Shown here: one piece after another, positions 1-7,973 of the stretch | Layout: each line of letters opens with the position of its first letter | Position numbering within the stretch: the stretch's first letter is position 1 | Assembly: GCA_963700045.1 (NCBI GenBank) | Contig: CAVOWK010000024.1 | Coordinates: forward strand, 71,496-135,495 | From: RPQJ01 sp963700045 | Lineage (GTDB): Bacteria > Pseudomonadota > Gammaproteobacteria > Steroidobacterales > Steroidobacteraceae | Length of the DNA stretch: 64,000 bases | Reading direction: 5' to 3' | Notes under the pieces: generated by a model | Database searches by the model: none | Told to the model about the DNA's origin: nothing | What the model saw: the letters and a program-made list of their open reading frames with translations, nothing else | Position numbers and translations under genes: made by a program

Positions 1-117
1 GCCGGCCTGCCCGTCGATGTAAGAAACCACAAGCGGGGGGTACTTGCGCGCGCGGGATGGTTGCGGCGACCAACACCCCCGTCGGTCGTGAAACCGGGCG
101 GGGCAGCCTCGCTGCAA
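1..117 (-). other. leader downstream of the SAM-I riboswitch; gene off the left edge
   Basis: On the minus strand this stretch follows the aptamer and should hold the expression platform and perhaps the first codons of the controlled gene, which runs off the left edge. It is GC-rich and can fold locally (CAAG/CTTG arms around a G run near 31-48). I cannot identify a start codon or a protein family from the few codons present. SAM-I riboswitches normally control methionine or SAM biosynthesis and transport genes, so such a gene is expected to the left. Confidence 0.4.
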
Positions 118-230
118 CTCATCTTCCGGCGACGCGCAGGGTCCCCGTGGAGTTGGCACCAGTTCGGGCGGGTTGGGCCCGATGGTTGCCCCGGCTTCAA
201 AGGGCCATTCCCTCAGCCGGTCTCGATGAG
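118..230 (-). ncRNA. SAM-I (S-box) riboswitch
   Basis: Read on the minus strand, the sequence opens with CTCATC (230-225) and closes with GATGAG (123-118), which form the P1 stem. Between them stand the conserved core elements in order: GAGGGA, then GGCCC...GAAGCC.GGGGCAACC, then GGTGCCAACTCC. This order, the spacing and the closing P1 match the SAM-I aptamer, including the GGCAACC and GGTGC segments of the ligand pocket. It would sense S-adenosylmethionine and repress a methionine-pathway gene located left of position 1. Only the aptamer is described; the switching mechanism (terminator or ribosome-site sequestration) is not visible with certainty. Confidence 0.9.
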
Positions 231-246
231 CGGGGCGAAGTTTAGG

Positions 247-540
247 TGTGACAGCACGTTAGCGCAAGGAACTACGGCGCAACCAAGACACAGTCCGCGC
301 GAAGCCAGGAGGGGGATGCCTGCGAGCGCCGCCAGCCGTGTCCGGTCCGGACGCGCCCCGAAAAACGCCGTAAACCCTTCCCTGGGGGCTCCGGCCGCGC
401 CGTCCATGGCGCGGACGGTTTTCGGAGCGCGTCCGGACCGGAAACGCTGTCGGCGCGGAAGGCTCCTGCCCTCCCTGGCTTCGCACGGACTGCGTCTGCG
501 GTTGCGCTGCGACGTTCCAATGTATTAACGTGCTATCACA
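247..540. repeat. 294-bp MITE-like inverted-repeat element
   Basis: The ends are TGTGACAGCACGTTA (247-261) and TAACGTGCTATCACA (526-540), which are inverted copies with one mismatch. The pairing continues inward: about 110 bp on the left (to about 367) is an imperfect inverted copy of the right half (from about 417), for example 341-366 against 418-442 with one mismatch and one indel. The central loop has its own palindrome (CCGCGCC near 393 with GGCGCGG near 409). No transposase is encoded. The whole element would fold into one long hairpin. It sits between the minus-strand SAM-I leader and the his operon. It may be a non-autonomous mobile element or a genome-wide intergenic repeat. The short open frames inside it follow from the GC content and are not called as genes. 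Confidence 0.75.
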
Positions 541-567
541 TTAATACAACCTCGCGCATCGAGACCC

Positions 568-876
568 GTGAAGAACCACCGTGGAATTTCCCCCCGCCAG
601 GAAGCGGCCGCCGAGCGCGCGCTGTGCCAGGCCATCCTGACGCTGCGCACCGTCGACGAGTGCCGCGATTTCCTGCGCGACCTCTGCACGCCGGCGGAAC
701 TGCAGGCCCTCGCCGATCGCTGGACCGTGGTCGGGCTGCTGCAGGCGGGTATGCCCTACCGCGAGATCGCGAAACAGACGGGTGTCAGCGTGACGACCAT
801 CGGGCGGGTTGCCCGCTACCTGGGTGCCGGCAACGGCGGCTACGAACTGGCGGCGCGCCGCCTCGGGGAACGCTGA
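568..876 (+). CDS. YerC/YecD-type TrpR-like DNA-binding protein
   Basis: This 102-residue protein is related to the Trp repressor family. Residues about 30-90 contain the TrpR-like core: an acidic-hydrophobic helix with LCTPAELQALADRW, then a helix-turn-helix with MPYREIAKQTGVSVTTIGRV. It should bind DNA as a small dimer. The start codon is GTG at 568. Its TGA overlaps the ATG of hisG (TGATG at 874-878), so it is the first gene of the his operon and is translationally coupled to hisG. The position suggests a regulator of histidine biosynthesis, but the ligand and target are not shown by the sequence. Confidence 0.85.
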   Translation: MKNHRGISPRQEAAAERALCQAILTLRTVDECRDFLRDLCTPAELQALADRWTVVGLLQAGMPYREIAKQTGVSVTTIGRVARYLGAGNGGYELAARRLGER

Positions 877-1775
877 TGGATCGCCAGCAACGCCTGCGCA
901 TCGCCGTGCAGAAATCGGGACGCCTTACCGACGAATCGCTCGACCTGCTCCACCGCTGCGGCCTGAAATTCAACCGCGGCAAGGACCAGCTCATGTGCTA
1001 CGGCGAGAACATGCCGCTCGACGTGCTGTTCGTGCGGGACGACGACATACCCGACCTCGTCCAGGAAGACGTCTGCGATCTCGGCCTGGTCGGGCTGAAC
1101 GTGCTCGAGGAAAAGCGTCTCGCAATGCTGGCTCGCGGCACAACCCCGCGTATCGAAATCCTGCAGAAACTCGACTTCGGCCGTTGCCGCCTGTCGCTCG
1201 CCGTGCCGCAGGAATTCGTCTACGCCGGCCTGCAGAGCATCGCCGGCAAGCGCATCGCCACCACGTATCCCCACGTGCTGGCGCGCTTCCTGCACGAGAA
1301 CGCCATCACCGCCGAAATCGTCACGCTGTCCGGCGCGGTCGAAATTGCACCACGCCTCGGCCGGGCCGACCTGATCTGCGACCTCGTTTCCACCGGTTCG
1401 ACCCTGACCGCCAATCACCTGCGCGAAGTGGCCACCGTGCTCGAAAGCCAGGTGTGCCTGGTGCGCACTCCGGTCGCCCTGCCCGAGGTCAAGGCCGACT
1501 GGGTACGTCGACTGCTGGTGCGGGTCGACGGCGTCCAGCAGGTGCGAGAGAGCAAGTACATCATGCTGCACGCCCCGCGCTCGGCCCTGGCGCAGATCGC
1601 AAAGCTGCTGCCCGGCAGCGAGTCCCCAACGGTCATCCCGCTGGACGGCACCGGCGACAAAGTGGCGGTGCACGCCGTCTGTCGCGAGACCGTGTTCTGG
1701 GAGACGCTCGAAAGCCTGAAAGCCGCCGGTGCCAGTGCAGTCCTGGTGCTGCCAGTGGAGAAGATGCTCGCATGA
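876..1775 (+). CDS. hisG: ATP phosphoribosyltransferase
   Basis: This enzyme performs the first committed step of histidine synthesis, joining ATP and PRPP to form phosphoribosyl-ATP in the cytoplasm. At 299 residues it is the long form with a C-terminal regulatory domain (about 220-299), so it is expected to be feedback-inhibited by histidine and not to need HisZ. The N-terminal motif RIAVQKSGRLTDESLDLL and the PRPP-binding segment DLVSTGSTLTANHL (about 168-181) are intact. The ATG at 876 overlaps the preceding stop, and its own stop overlaps the hisD start (ATGA at 1772-1775). Confidence 0.97.
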   Translation: MDRQQRLRIAVQKSGRLTDESLDLLHRCGLKFNRGKDQLMCYGENMPLDVLFVRDDDIPDLVQEDVCDLGLVGLNVLEEKRLAMLARGTTPRIEILQKLDFGRCRLSLAVPQEFVYAGLQSIAGKRIATTYPHVLARFLHENAITAEIVTLSGAVEIAPRLGRADLICDLVSTGSTLTANHLREVATVLESQVCLVRTPVALPEVKADWVRRLLVRVDGVQQVRESKYIMLHAPRSALAQIAKLLPGSESPTVIPLDGTGDKVAVHAVCRETVFWETLESLKAAGASAVLVLPVEKMLA

Positions 1776-3098
1776 AGAGCCCGCTCGATATTCTCGACTG
1801 GGCCACGCTCGACGAGGCGAGTCGCGACGCCGTGCTGCGTCGTCCGGCCCAGCGCGACGCCGCCGGCCTGCTCGAACGGGCCCGCGGCATCGTCGACTGA
1901 CGTTCGCGCGCGCGGCGACGATGCGCTGCGCGAGTACACGGCCAGGCTCGACGGCGTCCACCTCGATTCGTTCAGCGTGTCGGACGCCGAGTTCGCCGCC
2001 GCCGAAGCCGCGCTCGAGCCGGAGCAGCGCGCAGCACTCGAGCGCGCGATCGAGACGGTCACCCGCTTCCACGAACTGCAGACGCTGCCGCCGCTGCGGC
2101 TCGAAACCGCACCGGGCGTAGTCTGCGAGCGCATGACCGTGGCGCTCGAGTCCGTCGGGCTCTACGTGCCGGCGGGAACCGCGCCCCTGCCGTCGACCGC
2201 ACTGATGCTGGCCGTGCCAGCCAGCATCGCCGGCTGTCCGGTGCGAGTCATGTGCACCCCGCCTCGTCCCGATGGCTCGGCCGATCCCGCCGTACTGGTG
2301 GCGGCGAGGCTGTGCGGGATTCGCAAAGTGTTCAAGATCGGTGGTGCGCAGGCCGTCGCCGCGATGGCGTATGGCACGGCATCGGTGCCCAAAGTCGTCA
2401 AGATCTTCGGGCCAGGCAATTCCTGGGTCACGGCGGCAAAGCAGATCGTCGCGCAGGACGCCGATGGCGCAGCGCTGGACATGCCTGCCGGACCATCGGA
2501 AGTGCTGGTCATCGCCGATGAATCCGCGCGACCCGCGTTCGTCGCCGCCGACCTGCTCGCGCAGGCGGAACACAGCGTCGACGCACAGGTCGTACTCGTA
2601 ACTGTTTCACGCAGGATAGCCGAGGCGTGCGTGGCCGAGGTCGCCAGGCAACTGGCCGCACTGCCGCGCCGTGACATCGCGGGCAAGGCGATCGCCGAAA
2701 GTCGCGTCATCGTCGTGCCAACCCTCGCGGCCGCCATGGAAGTTTCGAACCGTTATGCCCCCGAGCACCTGATCCTGCAGGTTTCCCACCCGCGCGAGCT
2801 GCTGCTGCAAGTGCAGAATGCCGGATCCGTCTTCCTCGGCGCGTGGACGCCCGAAACGATGGGCGACTACTGCAGTGGCACCAACCACGTGCTGCCCACG
2901 TACGGCCATGCCCGCGCCTACAGCGGGCTCAGCGTGTTCGACTTCGTCAAGCGCATCACCGTGCAGGAGCTGACCGCGGACGGCTTGCGCAACCTCGGGC
3001 CGACGGCACGCACCCTGGCACAGCTCGAGTCGCTCGACGCGCACGCCAATGCCGTCACGATTCGTCTCGATGCACTGGCGCAGGCAGGCAACGCATGA
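1772..3098 (+). CDS. hisD: histidinol dehydrogenase (one frameshift in this sequence)
   Basis: HisD oxidises L-histidinol to L-histidine in two NAD-dependent, zinc-assisted steps. The first 42 codons (MKSPLDILDWATLDEASRD...) run from the ATG at 1772 to a TGA at 1898-1900. The rest of the enzyme continues in the +1 frame from about 1899 (DVRARGDDALREYTARLDG) to the stop at 3098. The joined product is about 440 residues, the usual HisD length. Catalytic and substrate regions are intact, including GPGNSWVTAAKQ, RYAPEHLIL and GTNHVLPTYGHARAYSGLS. One surplus base near 1895-1901 explains the break. Since it sits in an otherwise perfect operon, a sequencing indel is more likely than a dead gene. 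It is coupled to hisG and overlaps hisC (ATGA at 3095). Confidence 0.93.
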
Positions 3099-4153
3099 GT
3101 CATTCGATCCTGCAACTGGCGCGACCGGACATCCTCGAACTGCAGCCCTACCAGCACGCGGCCTGGGACCCGTCGCTCGAGCGCATGCACGCCAACGAAA
3201 TGCCGTGGCGCGCCTCGGGCGACAACTCGACCGCCGGACTCAATCGGTATCCCGAGCCACAACCGCAGGCGCTGGTCGAGCGCATGGCGCAGCTGTATGG
3301 CGTTCCGGCGCGCCAACTGCTGGTTGGCCGTGGCAGCGACGAGGCCATCGACCTGCTGGTGCGCGCCTTCTGCCGCGCGGGACAGGACAACGTGGTGATC
3401 ACTCCACCCACGTTCGGCTTTTACAAAGTCGCGGCGCGGATCCAGGGCGCGGGCGTGCTCGAAGTCCCGCTGCTGCGCGATGGCTTTGCACTGGATGCCG
3501 AGCAGGTCATTGCCGCCGGCCTGCGCTCGAAGATCGTGTTTCTTTGTTCGCCCAACAACCCGACGGGCAACCTGCTCGACGAAGTCGCGATGCTGCGTGT
3601 GTGCACGCAACTCGCTGGCAAGGCCCTGGTCGTCGTGGACGAGGCTTACGTCGAGTTCTGCGGTCGAGCGAGCCTGACGGCACGGCTGGCCGAATTCCCG
3701 AACCTCGTCATCCTGCGCACGCTGTCGAAGGCCTACGCACTCGCCGGTGCGCGCCTCGGCACGGTGATCGCAAGCGAGGACATCATCGGGCTGCTGCGCC
3801 GGATCATTCCGCCGTATGCAATTCCTGCGTCGACGGTGGACGAGGTCCTGGCCCTGACCGAGGCGCCCCAGCGCGCGCTGTCTGCCGCACGCATCCGCAC
3901 GCTGCTCGACGAACGCGCCAGCATGCACGCGCGCCTCGAGCGCTGCGCCAACGTCGCGCAGGTCTTTCCATCCGATGCCAACTTCCTGCTGGTCGAGTGC
4001 CGCGATGCCGCGCGATTCCTCGCAGCCGGCAAGTCGGCGGGACTGATCTTGCGTGACTTCTCGTCCTATCCCGGACTGGCGAATTGCCTGCGCATCTCGA
4101 TCGGCACGCCCGACCAGAACCAGCGGCTGCTGGCCGCGGTGGAGCAGCCATGA
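3095..4153 (+). CDS. hisC: histidinol-phosphate aminotransferase
   Basis: This PLP enzyme of fold type I converts imidazole acetol phosphate and glutamate to histidinol phosphate. It is 352 residues long. Visible hallmarks are GRGSDEAIDLL (about 75), SPNNPTGN (about 152), DEAYVEF (about 184) and the Schiff-base lysine in TLSKAYALAGARLG (about 212-225). The start overlaps the hisD stop, and its TGA overlaps the hisB ATG at 4150. Confidence 0.97.
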   Translation: MSHSILQLARPDILELQPYQHAAWDPSLERMHANEMPWRASGDNSTAGLNRYPEPQPQALVERMAQLYGVPARQLLVGRGSDEAIDLLVRAFCRAGQDNVVITPPTFGFYKVAARIQGAGVLEVPLLRDGFALDAEQVIAAGLRSKIVFLCSPNNPTGNLLDEVAMLRVCTQLAGKALVVVDEAYVEFCGRASLTARLAEFPNLVILRTLSKAYALAGARLGTVIASEDIIGLLRRIIPPYAIPASTVDEVLALTEAPQRALSAARIRTLLDERASMHARLERCANVAQVFPSDANFLLVECRDAARFLAAGKSAGLILRDFSSYPGLANCLRISIGTPDQNQRLLAAVEQP

Positions 4154-5226
4154 GTGGAGCACGCGTCCTGTTCATCGATCGCGACGGCACGCTGGTGGAA
4201 GAACCGGTCGACGAACAGGTCGACAGCCTCGCAAAAATCCGCCTGCTGCCGGGTGTGATTCCTGCGCTGCTCGAACTCAAGCAGGCCGGCTACCGCTTCG
4301 TACTCGTGAGCAACCAGGATGGTCTCGGCACGCACACGTTCCCGGAGCCCACGTTCCGCGAACCGCAGGATTTCATCCGTACCCTGTTCGCCTCGCAGGG
4401 CATCGAATTCGACGCGGAATTTTTCTGCCCGCATCGGCCCGCCGATGGCTGCGAATGCCGCAAGCCGAAGATCGGCCTGTTGACCGATTACCTGCGTGAC
4501 AACCCCATCGACCCGAAGAACAGCTACGTGATCGGCGATCGCGAGACGGACCTGCAACTGGCGGCGAACCTGGGGCTCCAGGGCCTGAAGGTCCATGCCG
4601 ATGGCAGCGGCGACGCCACCTGGGCTGCGATCGTGGAGCGACTGCGCCGGCCGGCCCGCACCGCGACCGTGCTGCGCAAGACGAAGGAAACCGACATCCG
4701 GGTGCGGGTCAACCTCGACCGCACCGGCCCCATCGCCATCGCGACCGGCATCGGCTTCTACGATCACATGCTGGAGCAGGTCGCGCGTCACGGCGGCTTC
4801 GCGCTGGAACTCACCTGCACCGGCGACCTGGAGATCGACGAGCACCACACGGTCGAGGACTGCGCGCTGGCGCTCGGCCAGGCCTTGCGTGAAGCGCTTG
4901 GCGACAAGCGCGGCATCGCACGCTTCGGCTTCGTGCTGCCCATGGACGAGTCCCAGGCGCAGGTCGCTATCGACCTTTCGGGCCGCGCCTACGCTGTCTT
5001 CGAGGGTACGTTCGGTCGCGAGACCGTTGGCGGCCTGCCCACCGAGCTCGTGCCGCATTTCTTCCGCTCACTGGCCGACAGTCTGCTGGCCGCCGTGCAC
5101 GTGCAGGTGACGGGCGACAACACGCACCACATGATCGAGGCATGCTTCAAGTGCACGGGTCGTGCGCTGCGCCAGGCGATCAGGATCGAGGGGAGCGAAC
5201 TGCCCAGCAGCAAGGGTGTGCTTTGA
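4150..5226 (+). CDS. hisB: bifunctional histidinol-phosphatase / imidazoleglycerol-phosphate dehydratase
   Basis: This is a fusion of two histidine enzymes in 358 residues, as in enterobacteria and xanthomonads. Residues 1-165 form a HAD phosphatase with the nucleophile motif FIDRDGTL (8-15), SNQDGLG, a zinc-binding loop with CPHRPADGCECRKP, and GDRETDL. Residues about 170-358 form the dehydratase with the metal motifs DEHHTVED and HHMIEACFK. It thus supplies two non-consecutive steps of the pathway. It is translationally coupled to hisC upstream; the hisH start follows one base after its stop. Confidence 0.97.
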   Translation: MSGARVLFIDRDGTLVEEPVDEQVDSLAKIRLLPGVIPALLELKQAGYRFVLVSNQDGLGTHTFPEPTFREPQDFIRTLFASQGIEFDAEFFCPHRPADGCECRKPKIGLLTDYLRDNPIDPKNSYVIGDRETDLQLAANLGLQGLKVHADGSGDATWAAIVERLRRPARTATVLRKTKETDIRVRVNLDRTGPIAIATGIGFYDHMLEQVARHGGFALELTCTGDLEIDEHHTVEDCALALGQALREALGDKRGIARFGFVLPMDESQAQVAIDLSGRAYAVFEGTFGRETVGGLPTELVPHFFRSLADSLLAAVHVQVTGDNTHHMIEACFKCTGRALRQAIRIEGSELPSSKGVL

Positions 5227-5227
5227 G

Positions 5228-5824
5228 ATGACCGACGTCGCGATCATCGCCAACGGCGGCGCCAACATCGCTTCGCTGCGCTTCGCGCTCGACCGGCTCG
5301 GCGCATCCTCGCAGCTGACCGCCGATGTCGACGAGTTGCGGCGCGCGCCACGCGTCATCCTGCCCGGCGTGGGCGCCGCGGCGGATGCCATGGAGCGACT
5401 GCACGCACTCGGGCTGGCGTCCGTGATACCGACGCTGATCCAGCCCGTGCTCGGCATCTGCCTCGGCATGCAATTGCTGTTCGAAGGCAGCGAGGAAGGG
5501 GACACGGAGTGCCTCGGCATTCTCCCTGCACGGGTTACCCGGTTTCCCGATCGGCAGGGTTTTCCGGTCCCGCACATGGGTTGGAACCAGGTCGTGCCGC
5601 AGACCGGCTCATCGCTGACGCGTGGGCTCGGCGACGCCGCCTACGTCTATTTCGTGCACAGCTACGCCGCACCGGTCGGCCCTTGGACGGAAGCCGTCAC
5701 CGACTACGGTGGCGAATTCTCGGCGATCGTCCGTCATGCGAACTTTCACGGCGCCCAGTTTCATCCCGAGCGCTCGTCGCGTGCGGGCCAGCGCCTCCTC
5801 GCCAACTTCCTGGCACTGGCCTGA
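5228..5824 (+). CDS. hisH: imidazole glycerol phosphate synthase, glutaminase subunit
   Basis: HisH is a class I glutamine amidotransferase that releases ammonia and channels it to HisF. The 198-residue protein has the oxyanion strand PGVGA, the nucleophile Cys78 in GICLGMQLLF, and the His-Glu pair of the triad in FHPERSS near residue 180. ATG at 5228 lies one base after the hisB stop. The partner HisF is encoded two genes downstream. Confidence 0.96.
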   Translation: MTDVAIIANGGANIASLRFALDRLGASSQLTADVDELRRAPRVILPGVGAAADAMERLHALGLASVIPTLIQPVLGICLGMQLLFEGSEEGDTECLGILPARVTRFPDRQGFPVPHMGWNQVVPQTGSSLTRGLGDAAYVYFVHSYAAPVGPWTEAVTDYGGEFSAIVRHANFHGAQFHPERSSRAGQRLLANFLALA

Positions 5825-5825
5825 C

Positions 5826-6569
5826 ATGCAGCTCGTGCCAGCCATCGACCTGCGTGGCGGCCAGTGCGTGCGCCTGCTGCAGGGGCGCTTCGACGCCGAG
5901 ACTGTCTACGGCAACGATCCAGGCACGATCCTCGGGCGCTACCGCGACCTCGGTGCGCGATACGTGCACGTCGTCGACCTTGACGGCGCACGCGACGGCT
6001 CGCAGGGCAACCGATCGGCAATCGCCAGGCTGGCGCAAGCGTTCACGGACACTGCCATCCAGGTCGGCGGCGGCGTCCGCTCGCGCGCGGTCGCGGCGGA
6101 ATTGCTCGCACTCGGGGTGCAACGGATCGTCGTCGGCAGCGTGGCCGTGACGAAACCCGCTGAGGTCCAGCAATGGATGCAGGAGTTCGGTCCCGATCGC
6201 ATCGTGCTGGCGTTCGACGTTCGCCTCGACGCAGGTGGCACGCCGCGCCTCACGACGCACGGGTGGGAATCGCAGACCGAGGCGAGCCTGTGGGACGCGG
6301 TTGCGAGTTACCTGCCGCATGGTGCACTGCACGTGCTGTGCACGGACGTCGCCCGTGACGGCGCCCTCTCCGGACCCAATCTCGCGCTGTACGCCGAGGC
6401 GGCACGACGCTTTCCGACGATTCAATGGCAGGCCTCGGGCGGCGTCAGTTGCGGTGCCGACCTCGTGGCGCTGGCAGCCACGGGCGCGGCGGCCGTGATC
6501 AGTGGCCGCGCCCTGCTCGAAAATCGCATCCCGGCCGCGGAGCTCGCCCCATTCTTGCCAAGCGCATAA
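5826..6569 (+). CDS. hisA: phosphoribosylformimino-5-aminoimidazole carboxamide ribotide isomerase
   Basis: HisA is a (beta/alpha)8-barrel isomerase that opens the ProFAR sugar (Amadori rearrangement). Length is 247 residues. The catalytic Asp8 lies in PAIDLRGGQCVRL. VVDLDGARDG, QVGGGVRS and the C-terminal phosphate loops ASGGVS and ISGRAL are present. ATG at 5826 follows the hisH stop with a one-base gap; its 3' end overlaps the probable hisF start by 19 bases. Confidence 0.96.
   Translation: MQLVPAIDLRGGQCVRLLQGRFDAETVYGNDPGTILGRYRDLGARYVHVVDLDGARDGSQGNRSAIARLAQAFTDTAIQVGGGVRSRAVAAELLALGVQRIVVGSVAVTKPAEVQQWMQEFGPDRIVLAFDVRLDAGGTPRLTTHGWESQTEASLWDAVASYLPHGALHVLCTDVARDGALSGPNLALYAEAARRFPTIQWQASGGVSCGADLVALAATGAAAVISGRALLENRIPAAELAPFLPSA
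6539..6542 (+). promoter_or_regulatory. ribosome binding site supporting an ATT start for hisF
   Basis: GGAG at 6539-6542 inside the end of hisA lies eight bases before ATT at 6551. No ATG, GTG or TTG in the hisF frame lies close enough to give the conserved N-terminus, so this site decides for the rare start. Confidence 0.55.
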
Positions 6570-7318
6570 TTCCCTGCCTCGACGTTCGCGACGGACAGGT
6601 CGTGAAGGGCGTTCGCTTCCGCGATCACAAGGTCGTGGGCGACATCCTCGAGCTTGCCGCGCGCTACTGCGCCGAAGGCGCGGACGAGCTGGTGTTCTAC
6701 GACATCACGGCCAGTCCCGAAAACCGTTCCGTCGACCGCAGCTGGATCACGCGTGTCGCCCGTGTCCTGGACATCCCATTCTGCGTGGCCGGCGGTATCC
6801 GCACCGTCACCGATGCCGAGGAGGTGCTCAATTCCGGCGCGGAAAAGATCTCGGTGAATTCACCCGCCCTGGCCGACCCCGGCCTCGTGAACGCCTTGGC
6901 CCGACGCTTCGGTTCACAGTGCGTCGTGGTCGGCATCGACAGCCAGACGGTCGGCGACGAGTTCGAGGTCTACCAGTTCACGGGGGATCCGGACCGCTCG
7001 TGCAGCACGCGCCGCCGCACGCTCGACTGGGTGCGTGAAGTGCAGGACCGCGGCGCCGGCGAAATCGTCCTCAACTGCATGGCGAGCGACGGCGTCCGCC
7101 AGGGGTACGACTTGCGCCAGCTGCAGGCCGTGCGCAGTATCTGCCACGTGCCGCTGATTGCCTCCGGGGGCGCCGGCACGATGGAGCATTTCGCCACGGT
7201 CTTCGCCGAAGCCGGCGTCGATGGCGCGCTGGCTGCGAGCGTCTTTCACAGCGGCGCCATCGCCATCCCGGACTTGAAAGCCTGCCTGCGCGCACGACGC
7301 GTGGAGATCCGTCCATGA
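6551..7318 (+). CDS. hisF: imidazole glycerol phosphate synthase, cyclase subunit (probable ATT start)
   Basis: HisF closes the imidazole ring using ammonia from HisH, giving IGP and AICAR. The barrel is complete: catalytic Asp11 in IIPCLDVRDGQVVKGVRF, Asp near 130 in VVGIDSQ, and phosphate loops GGIRT and ASGGAG. The family begins MLAKRIIPCLDV. Here the matching codon 1 is ATT at 6551 (ATT CTT GCC AAG CGC), with GGAG eight bases upstream. The next in-frame candidate, GTG at 6602, would remove the catalytic aspartate. With ATT the protein is 255 residues, the normal length. A G-to-T sequencing error at the start codon is the alternative. It overlaps hisA by 19 bases and hisIE by four. Confidence 0.93.
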   Translation: MLAKRIIPCLDVRDGQVVKGVRFRDHKVVGDILELAARYCAEGADELVFYDITASPENRSVDRSWITRVARVLDIPFCVAGGIRTVTDAEEVLNSGAEKISVNSPALADPGLVNALARRFGSQCVVVGIDSQTVGDEFEVYQFTGDPDRSCSTRRRTLDWVREVQDRGAGEIVLNCMASDGVRQGYDLRQLQAVRSICHVPLIASGGAGTMEHFATVFAEAGVDGALAASVFHSGAIAIPDLKACLRARRVEIRP

Positions 7319-7956
7319 ACGACCTGAACCTCGCGCGACTCGACTGGGGCAAGGGCGACGGCCTGCTGCCCGCCATCGTCCAGCACGCAGTCGATGGCCG
7401 CGTCCTGATGCTTGGCTACATGAACGAGGCGGCGTTGCGCCGCACGCTGACTGACGGGCGCGTCACTTTCTTCAGCCGCAGTCGCAACCAGCTCTGGACC
7501 AAGGGCGAAACATCGGGCCATTTCCTGCACGTCACGCACGTCAGCGCCGATTGCGACCGCGACACGATCCTCGTGCTCGCCCATCCCGACGGGCCGACCT
7601 GTCACAACGGCACGCCCACGTGCTTTGCCGACTCGCGCGAACCGCAGGCGTCGCACATCGCGTTCCTCGCGACGCTGCAGGCGACGATTGCGCAGCGCAT
7701 CGCCGACAGCCCGGAAGGCAGCTACACGGCCCGGCTCTTTGCCAGCGGGGTCAGCCGCATCGCGCAGAAGGTGGGCGAGGAAGGAGTCGAGACGGCACTC
7801 GCCGCGGTGACACGCGACGATCCCGAACTCGTCGGCGAATGCGCCGACCTGCTCTATCACCTGCTGGTGCTGCTGAAGTCCCGCAACCTGACGCTCGAGC
7901 AGGTCGTCGGCGAACTCGCCTCGCGGCACGGTGCCCGCGTCCCGGGCAGCCTCTAG
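7315..7956 (+). CDS. hisI: bifunctional phosphoribosyl-AMP cyclohydrolase / phosphoribosyl-ATP pyrophosphatase
   Basis: This HisIE fusion carries out steps two and three of the pathway. Residues 1-110 form the cyclohydrolase with the zinc and magnesium ligands in HVSADCDRDT and CHNGTPTCF. Residues about 115-213 form the MazG-like pyrophosphatase with GEEGVETALAAV and ECADLLYHLLVLL. Its ATG overlaps the hisF stop, making it the last gene of the operon. A minus-strand frame belonging to the convergent MFS gene stays open across the whole gene (see findings). Confidence 0.96.
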   Translation: MNDLNLARLDWGKGDGLLPAIVQHAVDGRVLMLGYMNEAALRRTLTDGRVTFFSRSRNQLWTKGETSGHFLHVTHVSADCDRDTILVLAHPDGPTCHNGTPTCFADSREPQASHIAFLATLQATIAQRIADSPEGSYTARLFASGVSRIAQKVGEEGVETALAAVTRDDPELVGECADLLYHLLVLLKSRNLTLEQVVGELASRHGARVPGSL

Positions 7957-7973
7957 TCGGCGCAGCTGCGCTT

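Noticed and set aside
61..528. Open frames across the left 0.5 kb (up to 155 codons)
   Set aside because: They run through a riboswitch leader and an inverted-repeat element, have no family resemblance and follow from high GC.
840..2573. 577-codon minus-strand open frame
   Set aside because: It is antisense to hisG and hisD, which are fully conserved on the plus strand; no motif is recognisable.
2918..4162. 414-codon minus-strand open frame
   Set aside because: Antisense shadow of hisC with arginine- and glutamine-rich, non-homologous translation.
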